Assembly: GCF_028293085.1 (NCBI RefSeq) | Contig: NZ_JAQGLC010000355.1 | Coordinates: 1 to 51,888 of the forward strand | Direction: 5' to 3' | Source: Sphingomonas bacterium | GTDB taxonomy: Bacteria > Pseudomonadota > Alphaproteobacteria > Sphingomonadales > Sphingomonadaceae | Length of the DNA: 51,888 nucleotides | Part shown: positions 8,485-16,704 of the stretch, in pieces | Position numbering within the stretch: position 1 is the first letter of the stretch | Layout: each line of letters starts with the position of its first letter | Notes under the pieces: generated by a model | What the model saw: the letters and a program-made list of their open reading frames with translations, nothing else | Database searches by the model: none | Told to the model about the DNA's origin: nothing | Program-made: the position numbers and the translations under genes

Positions 8485-9498
8485 ATGATGCGGAAGCGAT
8501 TTGTCGCGGGGACGGTCGGGTTGGTCCTGGCGCTGGCCGCCATGCCTGCGCTTGCCCAGAAGGATGGCAAGCTCGACGCGTCGATCGATACAGAATCGAA
8601 GGACGTGCAGACTCGTCTCGAGGCGCTGCAGCAGGATCAATATGCCACGCAGCAACTGCTCTACGCGGTCCTGTTCAACCAGACCTATGGCGAGCAGGTG
8701 ACGATGCGTCAGGTGCTGTATCCGAACCATGATGGCGACATCACGCCGGCCTATGTCTTCACCGCGCGCGGGCAGGCCTCAGGCAAGCGACAGCCCGGCC
8801 TCGTCATCGTCCATGGCAGCTATCACGGCAATCTCGATCCCAACATGTTCGGCCTGATCAATGCCGCGGCGATGAAGGGCTATGTCGTGATCTTCCCCGA
8901 ATATCGCGGCAGCCGCGGCTATGGGAAGGCGCTGTACGACGCGATCGATTTCGGCGGCAAGGAGGTGGACGATGTCGCCGCCGCTGCCGAATATCTGGTC
9001 CATCGCTATCCCGAGGTCGATCCGAAGCGGATGGCGATCTACGGTCGCAGCAAGGGCGGAATGATCACGCTGCTGGCGATCGAGCGCTTCCCCAGGCTGT
9101 TCGCCGCGGCGGTGGATAATGTCGGCCTGACCGACATGGTCGCCTATATGGCGTACAAGCCAGCCTTTCGCGGCGATGATCTGGCGAAGCAGCCACGCTT
9201 CGGCGGCAAGACGCCCGCGCAGGATCTCGCGCCCTATATCGACGTGTCGCCGATCAACCATGTCGACCAGATCGAGACGCCGCTGCTCATCCAGTCGACC
9301 ACCGGCGACCGCACCGCGCCGGTGGCGCTCCACGCCGGCCGCCTGATCGACGTGATGAAGGCGCGCGGCAAGGTCTTCGAATCGAAGATCTACGATCTGG
9401 CGCCCGGCGGGCATCTCTTCGCCCAGGCCGATACCGACCAGGCGCACGAGGCGCAGGACGCGACCTTCTCATTCCTGGACAAGTATCTCGGACGCTAG
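8485..9498 (+). CDS. Exported S9 prolyl-oligopeptidase-like hydrolase
   Basis: Exported serine peptidase or esterase of 337 residues. The signal peptide runs from MMRKRF to about AMPALAQ. The catalytic domain has the S9 order: YRGSRGYGK (oxyanion region), Ser189 in the elbow YGRSKGGM, Asp275 in TTGDRTAP, and His310 in APGGHLF. The beta-propeller of classical prolyl oligopeptidases is missing, so this is a stand-alone catalytic domain like the smaller exported members. The start was set at the ATG pair after GGGGAG rather than at an upstream in-frame ATG without a ribosome site. It is convergent with the aconitase gene, and the two stop codons overlap in the palindrome GCTAGC. Site B lies in its promoter region. 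Confidence 0.88.
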   Translation: MMRKRFVAGTVGLVLALAAMPALAQKDGKLDASIDTESKDVQTRLEALQQDQYATQQLLYAVLFNQTYGEQVTMRQVLYPNHDGDITPAYVFTARGQASGKRQPGLVIVHGSYHGNLDPNMFGLINAAAMKGYVVIFPEYRGSRGYGKALYDAIDFGGKEVDDVAAAAEYLVHRYPEVDPKRMAIYGRSKGGMITLLAIERFPRLFAAAVDNVGLTDMVAYMAYKPAFRGDDLAKQPRFGGKTPAQDLAPYIDVSPINHVDQIETPLLIQSTTGDRTAPVALHAGRLIDVMKARGKVFESKIYDLAPGGHLFAQADTDQAHEAQDATFSFLDKYLGR

Positions 9499-12056
9499 CA
9501 CCGTCCGCTCAGGCGGGTAACGATCTCCGGCAGCAACCCGCCGCCCGCGAGCATCGCCACCTCGCTCATCGTTTCGATCGCTGCGTGCGCCGCGATCGGC
9601 TCGATCGAGCCGTCGGCCCGGCGCACTCGTACGCCGACAGGCCCGCGTGGCCGGAGCGTCGCGGCGTCGGCATCGATCGCGATCCGATCGCCTGACCGCA
9701 ATCCCCGCAACGCCAGCGCCGTTGCGCGCGGCACCTCGATCGGCAGGATGGCGAGGTTGATCAGATTGCTGCGGTGAATCCGCTCGAAGCTTGAGGCGAT
9801 CACCGCGCGCACCCCGAGCAGCCAGGCGCCCTTGGCCGCCCAGTCGCGCGACGAGCCCATGCCGTAACGGTCCCCCGCGACGATCACGAGCGGCTCGTCG
9901 CCATAAGCCTGGGCCGCCTCCCACAGGGGCAGGCGCGCGCCGCTGGGCGCGTGGGTCGTCCAGCCGGCGGGCAGGTCCTCGCCGATCAGGTTGCGCACCG
10001 CCTTGTTGGTGAAGAGCCCGCGGACCATCACCTCCCAATTGCCGCGCCGCGACGCATAGACATTGAGGTCGCGCTGGTCGGCGCCGTGCTCGATCAGCCA
10101 GCGCGCCGCGTCGCTGTCGCGCGGGATCGCGCCGGCGGGCGAGATATGGTCGGTGGTGATGTCGTCGCCGAGCACCAGCAGTGGATGCGCGAGCATTGGC
10201 CTCGGCACTCGCCGCGCTTCTGCCGAAGCGAAGGGCGGAGGGCGGAGATAGGTCGAGTCCGGATCCCAGGCGAACAGCGCATCGGATGGCGCGTCGAGGT
10301 CGCGCCAGGCGAGGCTCGCCTCGGCCGCATCGAAGGCGCGCTGGACATCGGCCGGGTCGGCCGCGCGCGCCAGCACCGCGTCGATCTCGGCGCCCGAGGG
10401 CCAGAGGTCGGCAAGGCGTACCGGCATGCCGACGGCATCATGGCCGATCGGATCGCGCGCGATATCGCGCATCGCGTCGCCCGCGAGTGCGAAGGCGACG
10501 ACGAGTGGCGGGGAGGCGAGGAAGCTTGCCTCGACCTGCGGATGGACCCGACCCGGAAAGTTGCGGTTGCCCGACAGGATCGCGACCGGCGTCACGCCGC
10601 GCACCACTGCTTCGGCCATCGCCGGCACCAGCGGCCCCGAATTGCCGATGCAGGTGGTGCAGCCGACCCCGACCACGGAAAAGCCCAGCGCTGCGAGATC
10701 GTCCATCAATCCAGCGCGCCGGAGCAATCCTGCGGCGGAAGGCGATCCCGGCGCGAGCGAGGTCTTGACCCAGGGCTTGCTGGTCAGCCCGGCCCGGCGC
10801 GCTTTCCGCGCCAGCAAACCCGCCGCGATCAACAGCCGCGGGTCGCTCGTGTTGGTGCAACTGGTGATCGCCGCGATCGCGACCGCGCCGTGCGGGATCG
10901 CGTCGTCGGTCACACGGGGAGCCGGGATGGCGGCGGCGATACGGTCCAGCGACAACAAATCCTGCGGCCGCGACGGTCCCGCGACCGAGGGGGCGATCGA
11001 GTCCAGATCGATCTCGACCACCAGATCATAGCCCGGCTCGGCGGCGGGATCGAACCAGAGCTGCTGGTCCTGCGCATAATCGCGTACTCGCTCGATCGCA
11101 TCGGGTTCGCGCCCGGTCGCGCGCAGATAGGCGAGCGTGCGGTCGTCGATCGGGAAATAACCGGTGGTCGCGCCATATTCGGGCGCCATGTTCGCGACCA
11201 CCGCGCGCTCGCCCGCCGACAATGCCGCGACGCCGGGGCCGAAGAATTCGACGAAGCGGCTGGCCAGGTCGATCTGGCGCAGTCGGTGGGTGACGGTCAG
11301 CGCAAGATCGGTCGCGAGCACGCCCTCACGCAATTGCCCGATCAACCTCACCCCGACGACACGCGGCACCCGCAGCATCACCGGGGCGCCGAGCATCGCC
11401 GCCTCGGCCTCCAGTCCGCCGACGCCCCAGGCGAGCACGCCGATGCCGTTGACCATCGGCGTGTGGCTGTCGGTGCCGATCAGCGTGTCGGGAATCAGCC
11501 AACGCTCGCCGTCCCGCTCCTCGATCGCCACCACCGTGGCGAGCCGCTCCATGTTGAGCGTGTGCATGATGCCGGTGCCGGGCGGGTGGACGGTCAGGTT
11601 GGCCATCGCCTGGCTCGCCCATTTCATCAGGCGGAAGCGTTCGCCGTTGCGGCTGGCCTCGCGCGCCAGGTTCAGCCGCATCGCATCGGGCGTGCCGAAA
11701 TGGTCGACCGCGATGGAATGATCGGTCGAGACGTGGACCGGGATCACCGGATCGAGCGCGCGCGGATCGCCGCCCGCCGCCGCCACCGCCTCCCGCGCCG
11801 CGGCGAGATCGACCAATGCCGGCACGCAGGTCGTGTCGTGCATCATGATCCGCGACGGGTAGAAAGGGATTTCCGCCTCGCTGCCGCCGTCGCGCAGCCA
11901 GGCGTCGAGCGTCGCCATCGCGGCGCGATCCTGCGCGCTGCGGCGCAGCAGATTCTCGATCAGGATGCGGTGGACCCAGGGCAGGCTGGCGATCGCCGGG
12001 CCGATCGCGGCGGGCAGGTCGAGCGTGCGGAGCGGGGCCTCGACGGTGATGCTCAC
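9495..12056 (-). CDS. Aconitase-family hydratase, AcnA-type, accessory paralogue
   Basis: [4Fe-4S] dehydratase of 853 residues, slightly shorter than housekeeping AcnA (about 890). The three cluster ligands are C400 (SCTNTS) and C466/C469 (GCTTCIGNSG). Other AcnA signatures: HSIAVDHFG, DTLIGTDSHTPM, GVGGLEAEAAMLG, GDDITTDHISPAG and YGMGSSRDWAAKG. One conserved swivel-domain segment reads SRRGNWEVMVRG, where aconitases I recall have His in place of Trp, so specificity may have shifted. The start is GTG, overlapping the MFS gene's stop (GTGA). Its place in a GntR-controlled cluster with a dehydrogenase, lactonase and transporter argues for a catabolic tricarboxylate substrate rather than the TCA cycle. 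An AcnD-like role in 2-methylcitrate metabolism was considered, but no prpB, prpC or prpF is present. Confidence 0.88.
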   Translation of the reverse strand: MSITVEAPLRTLDLPAAIGPAIASLPWVHRILIENLLRRSAQDRAAMATLDAWLRDGGSEAEIPFYPSRIMMHDTTCVPALVDLAAAREAVAAAGGDPRALDPVIPVHVSTDHSIAVDHFGTPDAMRLNLAREASRNGERFRLMKWASQAMANLTVHPPGTGIMHTLNMERLATVVAIEERDGERWLIPDTLIGTDSHTPMVNGIGVLAWGVGGLEAEAAMLGAPVMLRVPRVVGVRLIGQLREGVLATDLALTVTHRLRQIDLASRFVEFFGPGVAALSAGERAVVANMAPEYGATTGYFPIDDRTLAYLRATGREPDAIERVRDYAQDQQLWFDPAAEPGYDLVVEIDLDSIAPSVAGPSRPQDLLSLDRIAAAIPAPRVTDDAIPHGAVAIAAITSCTNTSDPRLLIAAGLLARKARRAGLTSKPWVKTSLAPGSPSAAGLLRRAGLMDDLAALGFSVVGVGCTTCIGNSGPLVPAMAEAVVRGVTPVAILSGNRNFPGRVHPQVEASFLASPPLVVAFALAGDAMRDIARDPIGHDAVGMPVRLADLWPSGAEIDAVLARAADPADVQRAFDAAEASLAWRDLDAPSDALFAWDPDSTYLRPPPFASAEARRVPRPMLAHPLLVLGDDITTDHISPAGAIPRDSDAARWLIEHGADQRDLNVYASRRGNWEVMVRGLFTNKAVRNLIGEDLPAGWTTHAPSGARLPLWEAAQAYGDEPLVIVAGDRYGMGSSRDWAAKGAWLLGVRAVIASSFERIHRSNLINLAILPIEVPRATALALRGLRSGDRIAIDADAATLRPRGPVGVRVRRADGSIEPIAAHAAIETMSEVAMLAGGGLLPEIVTRLSGRC

Positions 12057-13366
12057 TCGGCTTCAGCCCTCGCATCCGAGCCGAGCCATTCGAACCACAC
12101 CATCACAAAGGCGATGAAGGTCAGCACCGCGAGGAAGATCAGCCCGGCGATCGCGCTGCCGGTGGCTTCCTTGATCACCCCGATCAGATAGGGCCCGGCG
12201 AACCCGCCGAGATTGCCGATCGAGTTGATCGCCGCGATCGCGATGGCGGCGGAACTGCGCGACAGGAACATGCCCGGCAGCGCCCAGAAGGGCGCCTTGA
12301 ACGCGTAGAGCCCGGTCAGCGCGACCGTGATCAGGCCGACCGCGACGGCGGTATTGGTCGCCAGCCCGATCGCGCCCAGCGCCAGCGAGGCGGCGAGCAA
12401 CGGGACGGCGGTGTGCAGGTAGCGCTCGCGCTTCACGTCCGAATGGCGCGACCAGAGCACCATGCCGATCGTTGCGACGACATAGGGCGTGGTCGCGATC
12501 AGCCCGACCTCGAAGGTCGACGCCTCGGTCGACAGGCTTTTCACGATCTGCGGCAGCCAATAGCCGACGCCAAGGCTGCCGCATTGATAGGCGAAATAGA
12601 TGATCGCGAGGTACAGCACCTTGGGATGGGTGATCGCGGCGAGCGTGCCCAAGGTGCGCCGGCCGGCGGCGGGGGCATGCTCGGCCACCATCTCGGCCGC
12701 CAGCCATGCGCGTTCGGATTCGGTCAGCCATGTGGCCTGGTCGGGTCGGTCGGTCAGCAGCTTATAGGTGGCGATGCCGCCGAGGATCGCGGGGATCCCC
12801 TCGATCAGCAGCATCCAGCGCCAGCCGCTCAAGCCCAGGCCGCTGACATGCTCCATGATCAGGGTGCTGATCGGCCCACCCAGGATATAGGAGACCGGGA
12901 TTGCCGCGGTGAACAAGGCGATCACCGTCGCCTGTTCCTTCGATCGGAACCAGAGCGTCAGATAGAGGATGATGCCGGGAAAGAAGCCGGCCTCCGCCAC
13001 GCCGAGCAGGAAGCGCAGCACATAGAGCTGCAGCGCGGTCTGCACGAAGGCAGTAAGGATCGAGACGACGCCCCAGCTGAGCAGGATGCGCGCGATCCAT
13101 TTGCGCGGGCCGAAGCGCAGCAGCGCGACGTTGCTCGGCACCTCGAACAGGAAATAGCCGAGGAAGAATATGCCGGCGGCGAAACCAAAGGCCTGGCTCG
13201 ACAGCGCCAGTTCGGCATTCATCTGCAGCGCGGCATAGCCGATATTGGCGCGGTCGATGTACGAGATGACGTAAAGCGCGAAGCAGAAGGGGATGATGCG
13301 CCAGAACACTTTGCGCGGCACCGTCCGCTCCAGAATCTCGTTCTCGCTGGCGATCGCACTCTGCAT
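12053..13366 (-). CDS. MFS transporter, anion:cation symporter type
   Basis: Inner-membrane major facilitator of 437 residues with about 12 hydrophobic segments. The first helix region ALYVISYIDRANIGYAALQM is typical of the ACS subfamily, which imports organic anions such as tartrate, galactarate and phthalate with protons. The loop after helix 2 carries FLFEVPSNVALLRFGPRKWIA. It is transcribed ahead of and coupled to the aconitase gene (4-base overlap), so it probably imports that enzyme's substrate or precursor. The 54-base gap upstream, before the GntR gene's stop, contains AATGCAAA, a half-copy of the operator found in front of the GntR gene. Confidence 0.9.
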   Translation of the reverse strand: MQSAIASENEILERTVPRKVFWRIIPFCFALYVISYIDRANIGYAALQMNAELALSSQAFGFAAGIFFLGYFLFEVPSNVALLRFGPRKWIARILLSWGVVSILTAFVQTALQLYVLRFLLGVAEAGFFPGIILYLTLWFRSKEQATVIALFTAAIPVSYILGGPISTLIMEHVSGLGLSGWRWMLLIEGIPAILGGIATYKLLTDRPDQATWLTESERAWLAAEMVAEHAPAAGRRTLGTLAAITHPKVLYLAIIYFAYQCGSLGVGYWLPQIVKSLSTEASTFEVGLIATTPYVVATIGMVLWSRHSDVKRERYLHTAVPLLAASLALGAIGLATNTAVAVGLITVALTGLYAFKAPFWALPGMFLSRSSAAIAIAAINSIGNLGGFAGPYLIGVIKEATGSAIAGLIFLAVLTFIAFVMVWFEWLGSDARAEAE

Positions 13367-13407
13367 GGCCGTCCCCGATTGGTCCGGCGCCTGACTACAT
13401 TATGTCA

Positions 13408-13415
13408 ATGCAAAG
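13408..13415 (-). promoter_or_regulatory. Half-site of GntR operator before the MFS gene
   Basis: AATGCAAA on the plus strand (TTTGCATT on the coding strand), 42 bases before the MFS start. It matches one arm of the palindrome at 14340-14360. On the other side only AATG plus one A of the second arm is kept, so this would be a degenerate second site for the same regulator. Confidence 0.45.
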
Positions 13416-13420
13416 TGCAA

Positions 13421-14308
13421 TCAATCGGTGAGACGATGGACCGCGCGTTCCTTCACCGCGAGCGCATGGCCGATATGGCCGCGCAGGAACTCGGCGGCGA
13501 TCAATATGTCGCCCCGCTCGAGCAGGTCGAGCAAGGCCAGATGCTCGCGGCACTGCTGGTCGAGTCGGCTGCGATCCCCGGTGACGCGAAACTCGATCAG
13601 CCGGCGCAGGCGGTTGATCCGCTTCAGCGAATCGAGAAAGAAGGGATTGCCCGACCAGGCGACGATCGTCTCGTGAAAGCCCGAATTGAGTTCGAACAGG
13701 CGCGCGCGGGGTAGGGCCTCGATCGTGCCGGAGAGCAGGCCCTGCTGCTCCGCGCGCAACCGGACGAGATCCTCCGGCACCACCGCATAGCCGGGCTGGA
13801 GCAGCGCCTGGGTCTCGATCATGCCGCGAAAGCGATAGGCCTGTTCGTAGGATTCGGCGGTGTGCAGCGTGGTGCTGAATTGCCAGCCATGGCCGGGCAG
13901 GCGCTCGACCCAGCCTTCGTCGGCGATCTGCGCAAGAGTGCGTTGCAGCCGGGCGCGGGTCACGCCGAAATGGCGCATCAGCTCATTCTCGCTGACCTTG
14001 GCCGGCAGCGTCTCGTCGAGTCGCTGGTCGACGATCGCGTTGTAGAGGCCGTCCTCGTCGTCCTCACCACCATCGGCCAACGGCACGGCGTCGGGCGTCG
14101 CCGTGCCGACGAAGAAGCCGCGATTCGGCACCGATCGTACCGCGCCGCTCTGTTCGAGCGCGCGGAGCGCCGCGGTCACCGGCGCGCGCGACACCTTGAA
14201 CAGGTCGGCGAGTTCCTGCGCGACGAGATGCGCGCCTTCGGGCAGCGCCCGCGTGCGGATATGCTCCACGATGCGCCGTGCGACGCGATCCGCCAGCCTG
14301 TCGCTCAT
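13421..14308 (-). CDS. GntR/FCD-family regulator with two winged helices
   Basis: Transcription factor of 295 residues. Residues 1-75 form a GntR winged helix (VAQELADLFKVSRAPVTAAL, then RSVPNRGFFVG). A second helix-turn-helix follows at about 100-150 (VSENELMRHFGVTRARLQRTL, then ERLPGHGWQF), and an FCD-type helical ligand domain occupies about 160-295, with metal-ligand-like His/Asp positions (FHETI, REHLALLDLLERGD). Most FCD regulators have a single winged helix, so the tandem form is notable. The ATG at 14308 leaves a short divergent region with a perfect palindrome, whereas the open frame continues upstream through the lactonase gene. It likely represses both halves of the cluster. Confidence 0.87.
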   Translation of the reverse strand: MSDRLADRVARRIVEHIRTRALPEGAHLVAQELADLFKVSRAPVTAALRALEQSGAVRSVPNRGFFVGTATPDAVPLADGGEDDEDGLYNAIVDQRLDETLPAKVSENELMRHFGVTRARLQRTLAQIADEGWVERLPGHGWQFSTTLHTAESYEQAYRFRGMIETQALLQPGYAVVPEDLVRLRAEQQGLLSGTIEALPRARLFELNSGFHETIVAWSGNPFFLDSLKRINRLRRLIEFRVTGDRSRLDQQCREHLALLDLLERGDILIAAEFLRGHIGHALAVKERAVHRLTD

Positions 14309-14339
14309 TCCTGCCTCATCGTGAAATCGACTATAGACT

Positions 14340-14360
14340 TTTGCATTTCCAAAATGCAAA
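14340..14360. promoter_or_regulatory. Palindromic GntR operator
   Basis: Perfect inverted repeat TTTGCATTT-CCA-AAATGCAAA (9-base arms) in the divergent gap between the GntR gene (start 14308) and the lactonase (start 14399). Its place suits autoregulation and control of the plus-strand operon; a half-copy lies before the MFS gene. Confidence 0.65.
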
Positions 14361-14398
14361 TGACGGCGCGAGCGGCGGCAACACGGAGCGGAAAGGCT

Positions 14399-15652
14399 GT
14401 GGCGGGCGACGGCATCGACGGGCGTATAGCATCGGCTGAGCCGGTCGCCACGGATAACGGCATTGCCCGGCGGACCTTGCTGGGCTCGGCGATGCTGGCC
14501 GCGACCGCGATCGGCGCGGGGCCTTTGATGGCGAAGGGACGAATGATGGACGATCCGGCGGGCGATCATCTGGTCTATATCGGTTGTCGCACGACGCGCG
14601 AACGCAACGCGCATGGCGACGGCATCACGGTCGCGCGGATCGGCCGGGATGGGGCATGGACCAAGGTCGAGGCGCTCGACGGCATCGCCAATCCCGCCTT
14701 CCTGGCCTTCGACCACCAGCGCCGCTTCCTGTTCACCGTGCACGGCGACGCCAGCGAAGTCAGCGCCTTCGCGATTCACCCGAAGGACGGCACGCTGCGC
14801 TTCCTCGGCAAGCAGAGCTACCAGGGCCGGAACCCGGTGCATCTGTGCGTCGATCCCTCGAACCGCTTCCTGCTCGTCGCCAATCACCTGACCGTCGATC
14901 CCTATGTCTCGAACGTCGCGGTGCTGCCGATCGGCGATGACGGGATGCTCGGCGGGGTGACCGATCTGGTGCCGCTGAAAGGTCCGATCGGTCCGCACCG
15001 CGTCGAGCAGCCCTTCGCCAAGCCGCATCAGGTCTGCTTCGATCCCGCCGGCGGTTTCGTCGCGGTGCCCGACAAGGGGCTCGACCGGGTCTTCACCTTC
15101 CGGCTCGCCGCGACCGGCAAGCTGCATCCTGCAGCCCCGCCGATGCTGTCTCGGGAAGGTGCGGGCCCACGGCATATCGCCTTCCATCCCCGCCTGCCCT
15201 TCGCCTGGGTGGTCGACGAGCTCGATTCGAACATCGTCGCGGCACGGGTCGATCTGGCGAACGGCGCGCTGACCCCGTTCCAGATCGTCTCGGCGCTGCC
15301 CGACAATTTCACCGCCAACAGCCGCGCTGCGGAGATTGCGGTATCGCCCGATGGACGATTCGTCTTCGCCTCCAACCGCGGCAGCGACACGATCGGGGCC
15401 TTTTCGATCGATCCGAAGACCGGCCGGCTCGGCGCGGGCAGCTGGCAGGAGACCGGCGGCAAGACCCCGCGCTTCTTCGCGGTCGCGCCGGGCGGCAGGG
15501 CGCTGTTCGTCGCCAATGAGGAAAGCGACAGCATCACCCGCCTCGCGCTCGATCCGGCGACCGGCCGGATGGGGCCGCCGGTCCAGGTCATGGCGACCGG
15601 CAGCCCCACCTGCCTGCTCTTCGCGCCCGCCCCCGTCTCAAGGAAGAATTGA
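14399..15652 (+). CDS. Lactonase-family beta-propeller, Tat-exported
   Basis: Predicted periplasmic lactonase (6-phosphogluconolactonase/carboxymuconate-cyclase-like, Pfam Lactonase), about 417 residues. A Tat-type signal is visible at about residues 24-46: ARRTLLGSAMLAATAIG then GAGPLMAKG. The body shows repeating propeller blades: FLAFDHQRRFLFTVHG, VDPSNRFLLVANH, FDPAGGFVAVPDKG, FHPRLPFAWVVDE, VSPDGRFVFASNRG and VAPGGRALFVANE. The start is uncertain. In-frame ATGs at 14354 and 14360 fall inside the operator, so I prefer the GTG at 14399 with GGAG upstream. It heads a plus-strand operon joined by overlaps to the dehydrogenase. Its role would be to open an external lactone so that the acid can be taken up; the substrate is not known. 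Confidence 0.82.
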   Translation: MAGDGIDGRIASAEPVATDNGIARRTLLGSAMLAATAIGAGPLMAKGRMMDDPAGDHLVYIGCRTTRERNAHGDGITVARIGRDGAWTKVEALDGIANPAFLAFDHQRRFLFTVHGDASEVSAFAIHPKDGTLRFLGKQSYQGRNPVHLCVDPSNRFLLVANHLTVDPYVSNVAVLPIGDDGMLGGVTDLVPLKGPIGPHRVEQPFAKPHQVCFDPAGGFVAVPDKGLDRVFTFRLAATGKLHPAAPPMLSREGAGPRHIAFHPRLPFAWVVDELDSNIVAARVDLANGALTPFQIVSALPDNFTANSRAAEIAVSPDGRFVFASNRGSDTIGAFSIDPKTGRLGAGSWQETGGKTPRFFAVAPGGRALFVANEESDSITRLALDPATGRMGPPVQVMATGSPTCLLFAPAPVSRKN

Positions 15653-16704
15653 TGCGCCTGCTTGTCCTCCCCGGCGACGGGATCGGCCCGGAGATCACCG
15701 CGGCGACGTTGGCCGTGCTCAACGCGGCGGCTGCGGCCGAGGGGGTGGCGCTCGATATCGATCAGCAGGATATCGGCCTGAAAAGCCTCGCCGAGCACGG
15801 CACGACCTTGCCCGAGGCGGTGCTCGCCGCGATCCCCGAAGCGGACGGGGTGATCCTCGGTCCGGTCTCGCATTATGATTATCCCGCCGGCCAGCCCAAT
15901 CCGTCGGCGGCGCTCCGCACCCGCTTCGCGCTCTATGCCAATGTCCGGCCCTGCCGCTCGCGCGAAGGGCTGACGATCCTGCGCAAGCCGATGGACCTCG
16001 TCATCGTCCGCGAGAACACTGAAGGCTTCTATGCCGATCGCAGCATGTTCATGGGCCCGGGCGAGTTCATGCCCGACGAGAACAGCGCCTTCTCGATCCG
16101 CAAGATCACCGCGCTTGCCTGCGCCCGCGTCGCCCGCGCAGCCTTCGCCATCGCCATGACACGCAACCGGCGGGTGACCGCGGTGCACAAGGCGAATGTA
16201 CTCAAGCTCAGCGATGGCCTGTTCCTGCGCGAGATACGCAAGGTCGCGGCGGACTTCCCCGAGGTGACGCTGGACGAGGTGATCGTCGACGCCGCCGCCG
16301 CGCTGCTGGTGCGCAGCCCGGACCGGTTCGACGTGATCGTCACGACCAATATGTTCGGCGATATCCTTTCGGACGAGGCGTCGGAACTGAGCGGCAGCCT
16401 CGGGCTGGGCGGCTCGATCAACCAGGGTGACACGATCTGCGTCGCCCAGGCGCAGCATGGCTCGGCGCCCGATATCCAGGGGCAGGGGATTGCCAACCCG
16501 ACCTCGCTGATCCTGTCGGCGGCGATGCTGTTCGACTGGCAGGCGCGCCGCACCGGCGACGCCGCGATCGGCGCCTGCGGCCGGCGGATCGAGGCCGCGG
16601 TCGAGGCGGTGCTGGCCGATCCGGCGACACGGACGCGCGATGTCGGCGGGCCGCTCGGCACCGAGGCGTTCGCTGCCGCCGTGATCGGGGCGCTGGCGGC
16701 ATGA
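15652..16704 (+). CDS. Isocitrate/isopropylmalate dehydrogenase-family enzyme
   Basis: NAD(P)-dependent beta-decarboxylating 2-hydroxyacid dehydrogenase of 350 residues. Seen: LPGDGIGPEIT at the N-terminus; VRENTEGFYA; the catalytic Lys in VHKANVLKLSDG; the metal-binding Asp residues in TNMFGDILSDEAS; and the nucleotide-binding HGSAPDIQGQGIANP. The family includes isocitrate, homoisocitrate, isopropylmalate and tartrate dehydrogenases, and the substrate-deciding loop (ADRSMFMGPGEF) does not let me choose. The ATG at 15652 overlaps the lactonase stop by one base (TGATG), and the end overlaps the aldehyde dehydrogenase start. Next to an aconitase, the natural reading is oxidation of an isocitrate-like acid formed by that enzyme. 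Confidence 0.9.
   Translation: MRLLVLPGDGIGPEITAATLAVLNAAAAAEGVALDIDQQDIGLKSLAEHGTTLPEAVLAAIPEADGVILGPVSHYDYPAGQPNPSAALRTRFALYANVRPCRSREGLTILRKPMDLVIVRENTEGFYADRSMFMGPGEFMPDENSAFSIRKITALACARVARAAFAIAMTRNRRVTAVHKANVLKLSDGLFLREIRKVAADFPEVTLDEVIVDAAAALLVRSPDRFDVIVTTNMFGDILSDEASELSGSLGLGGSINQGDTICVAQAQHGSAPDIQGQGIANPTSLILSAAMLFDWQARRTGDAAIGACGRRIEAAVEAVLADPATRTRDVGGPLGTEAFAAAVIGALAA

Noticed and set aside
9951..12191. 746-codon frame antisense to the aconitase gene
   Set aside because: The aconitase frame contains all cluster Cys and swivel motifs; the antisense frame has none.
14354..14398. Lactonase start at ATG 14354 or 14360
   Set aside because: Both codons fall inside the perfect operator palindrome and lack a ribosome site; GTG 14399 keeps the Tat signal and has GGAG upstream.
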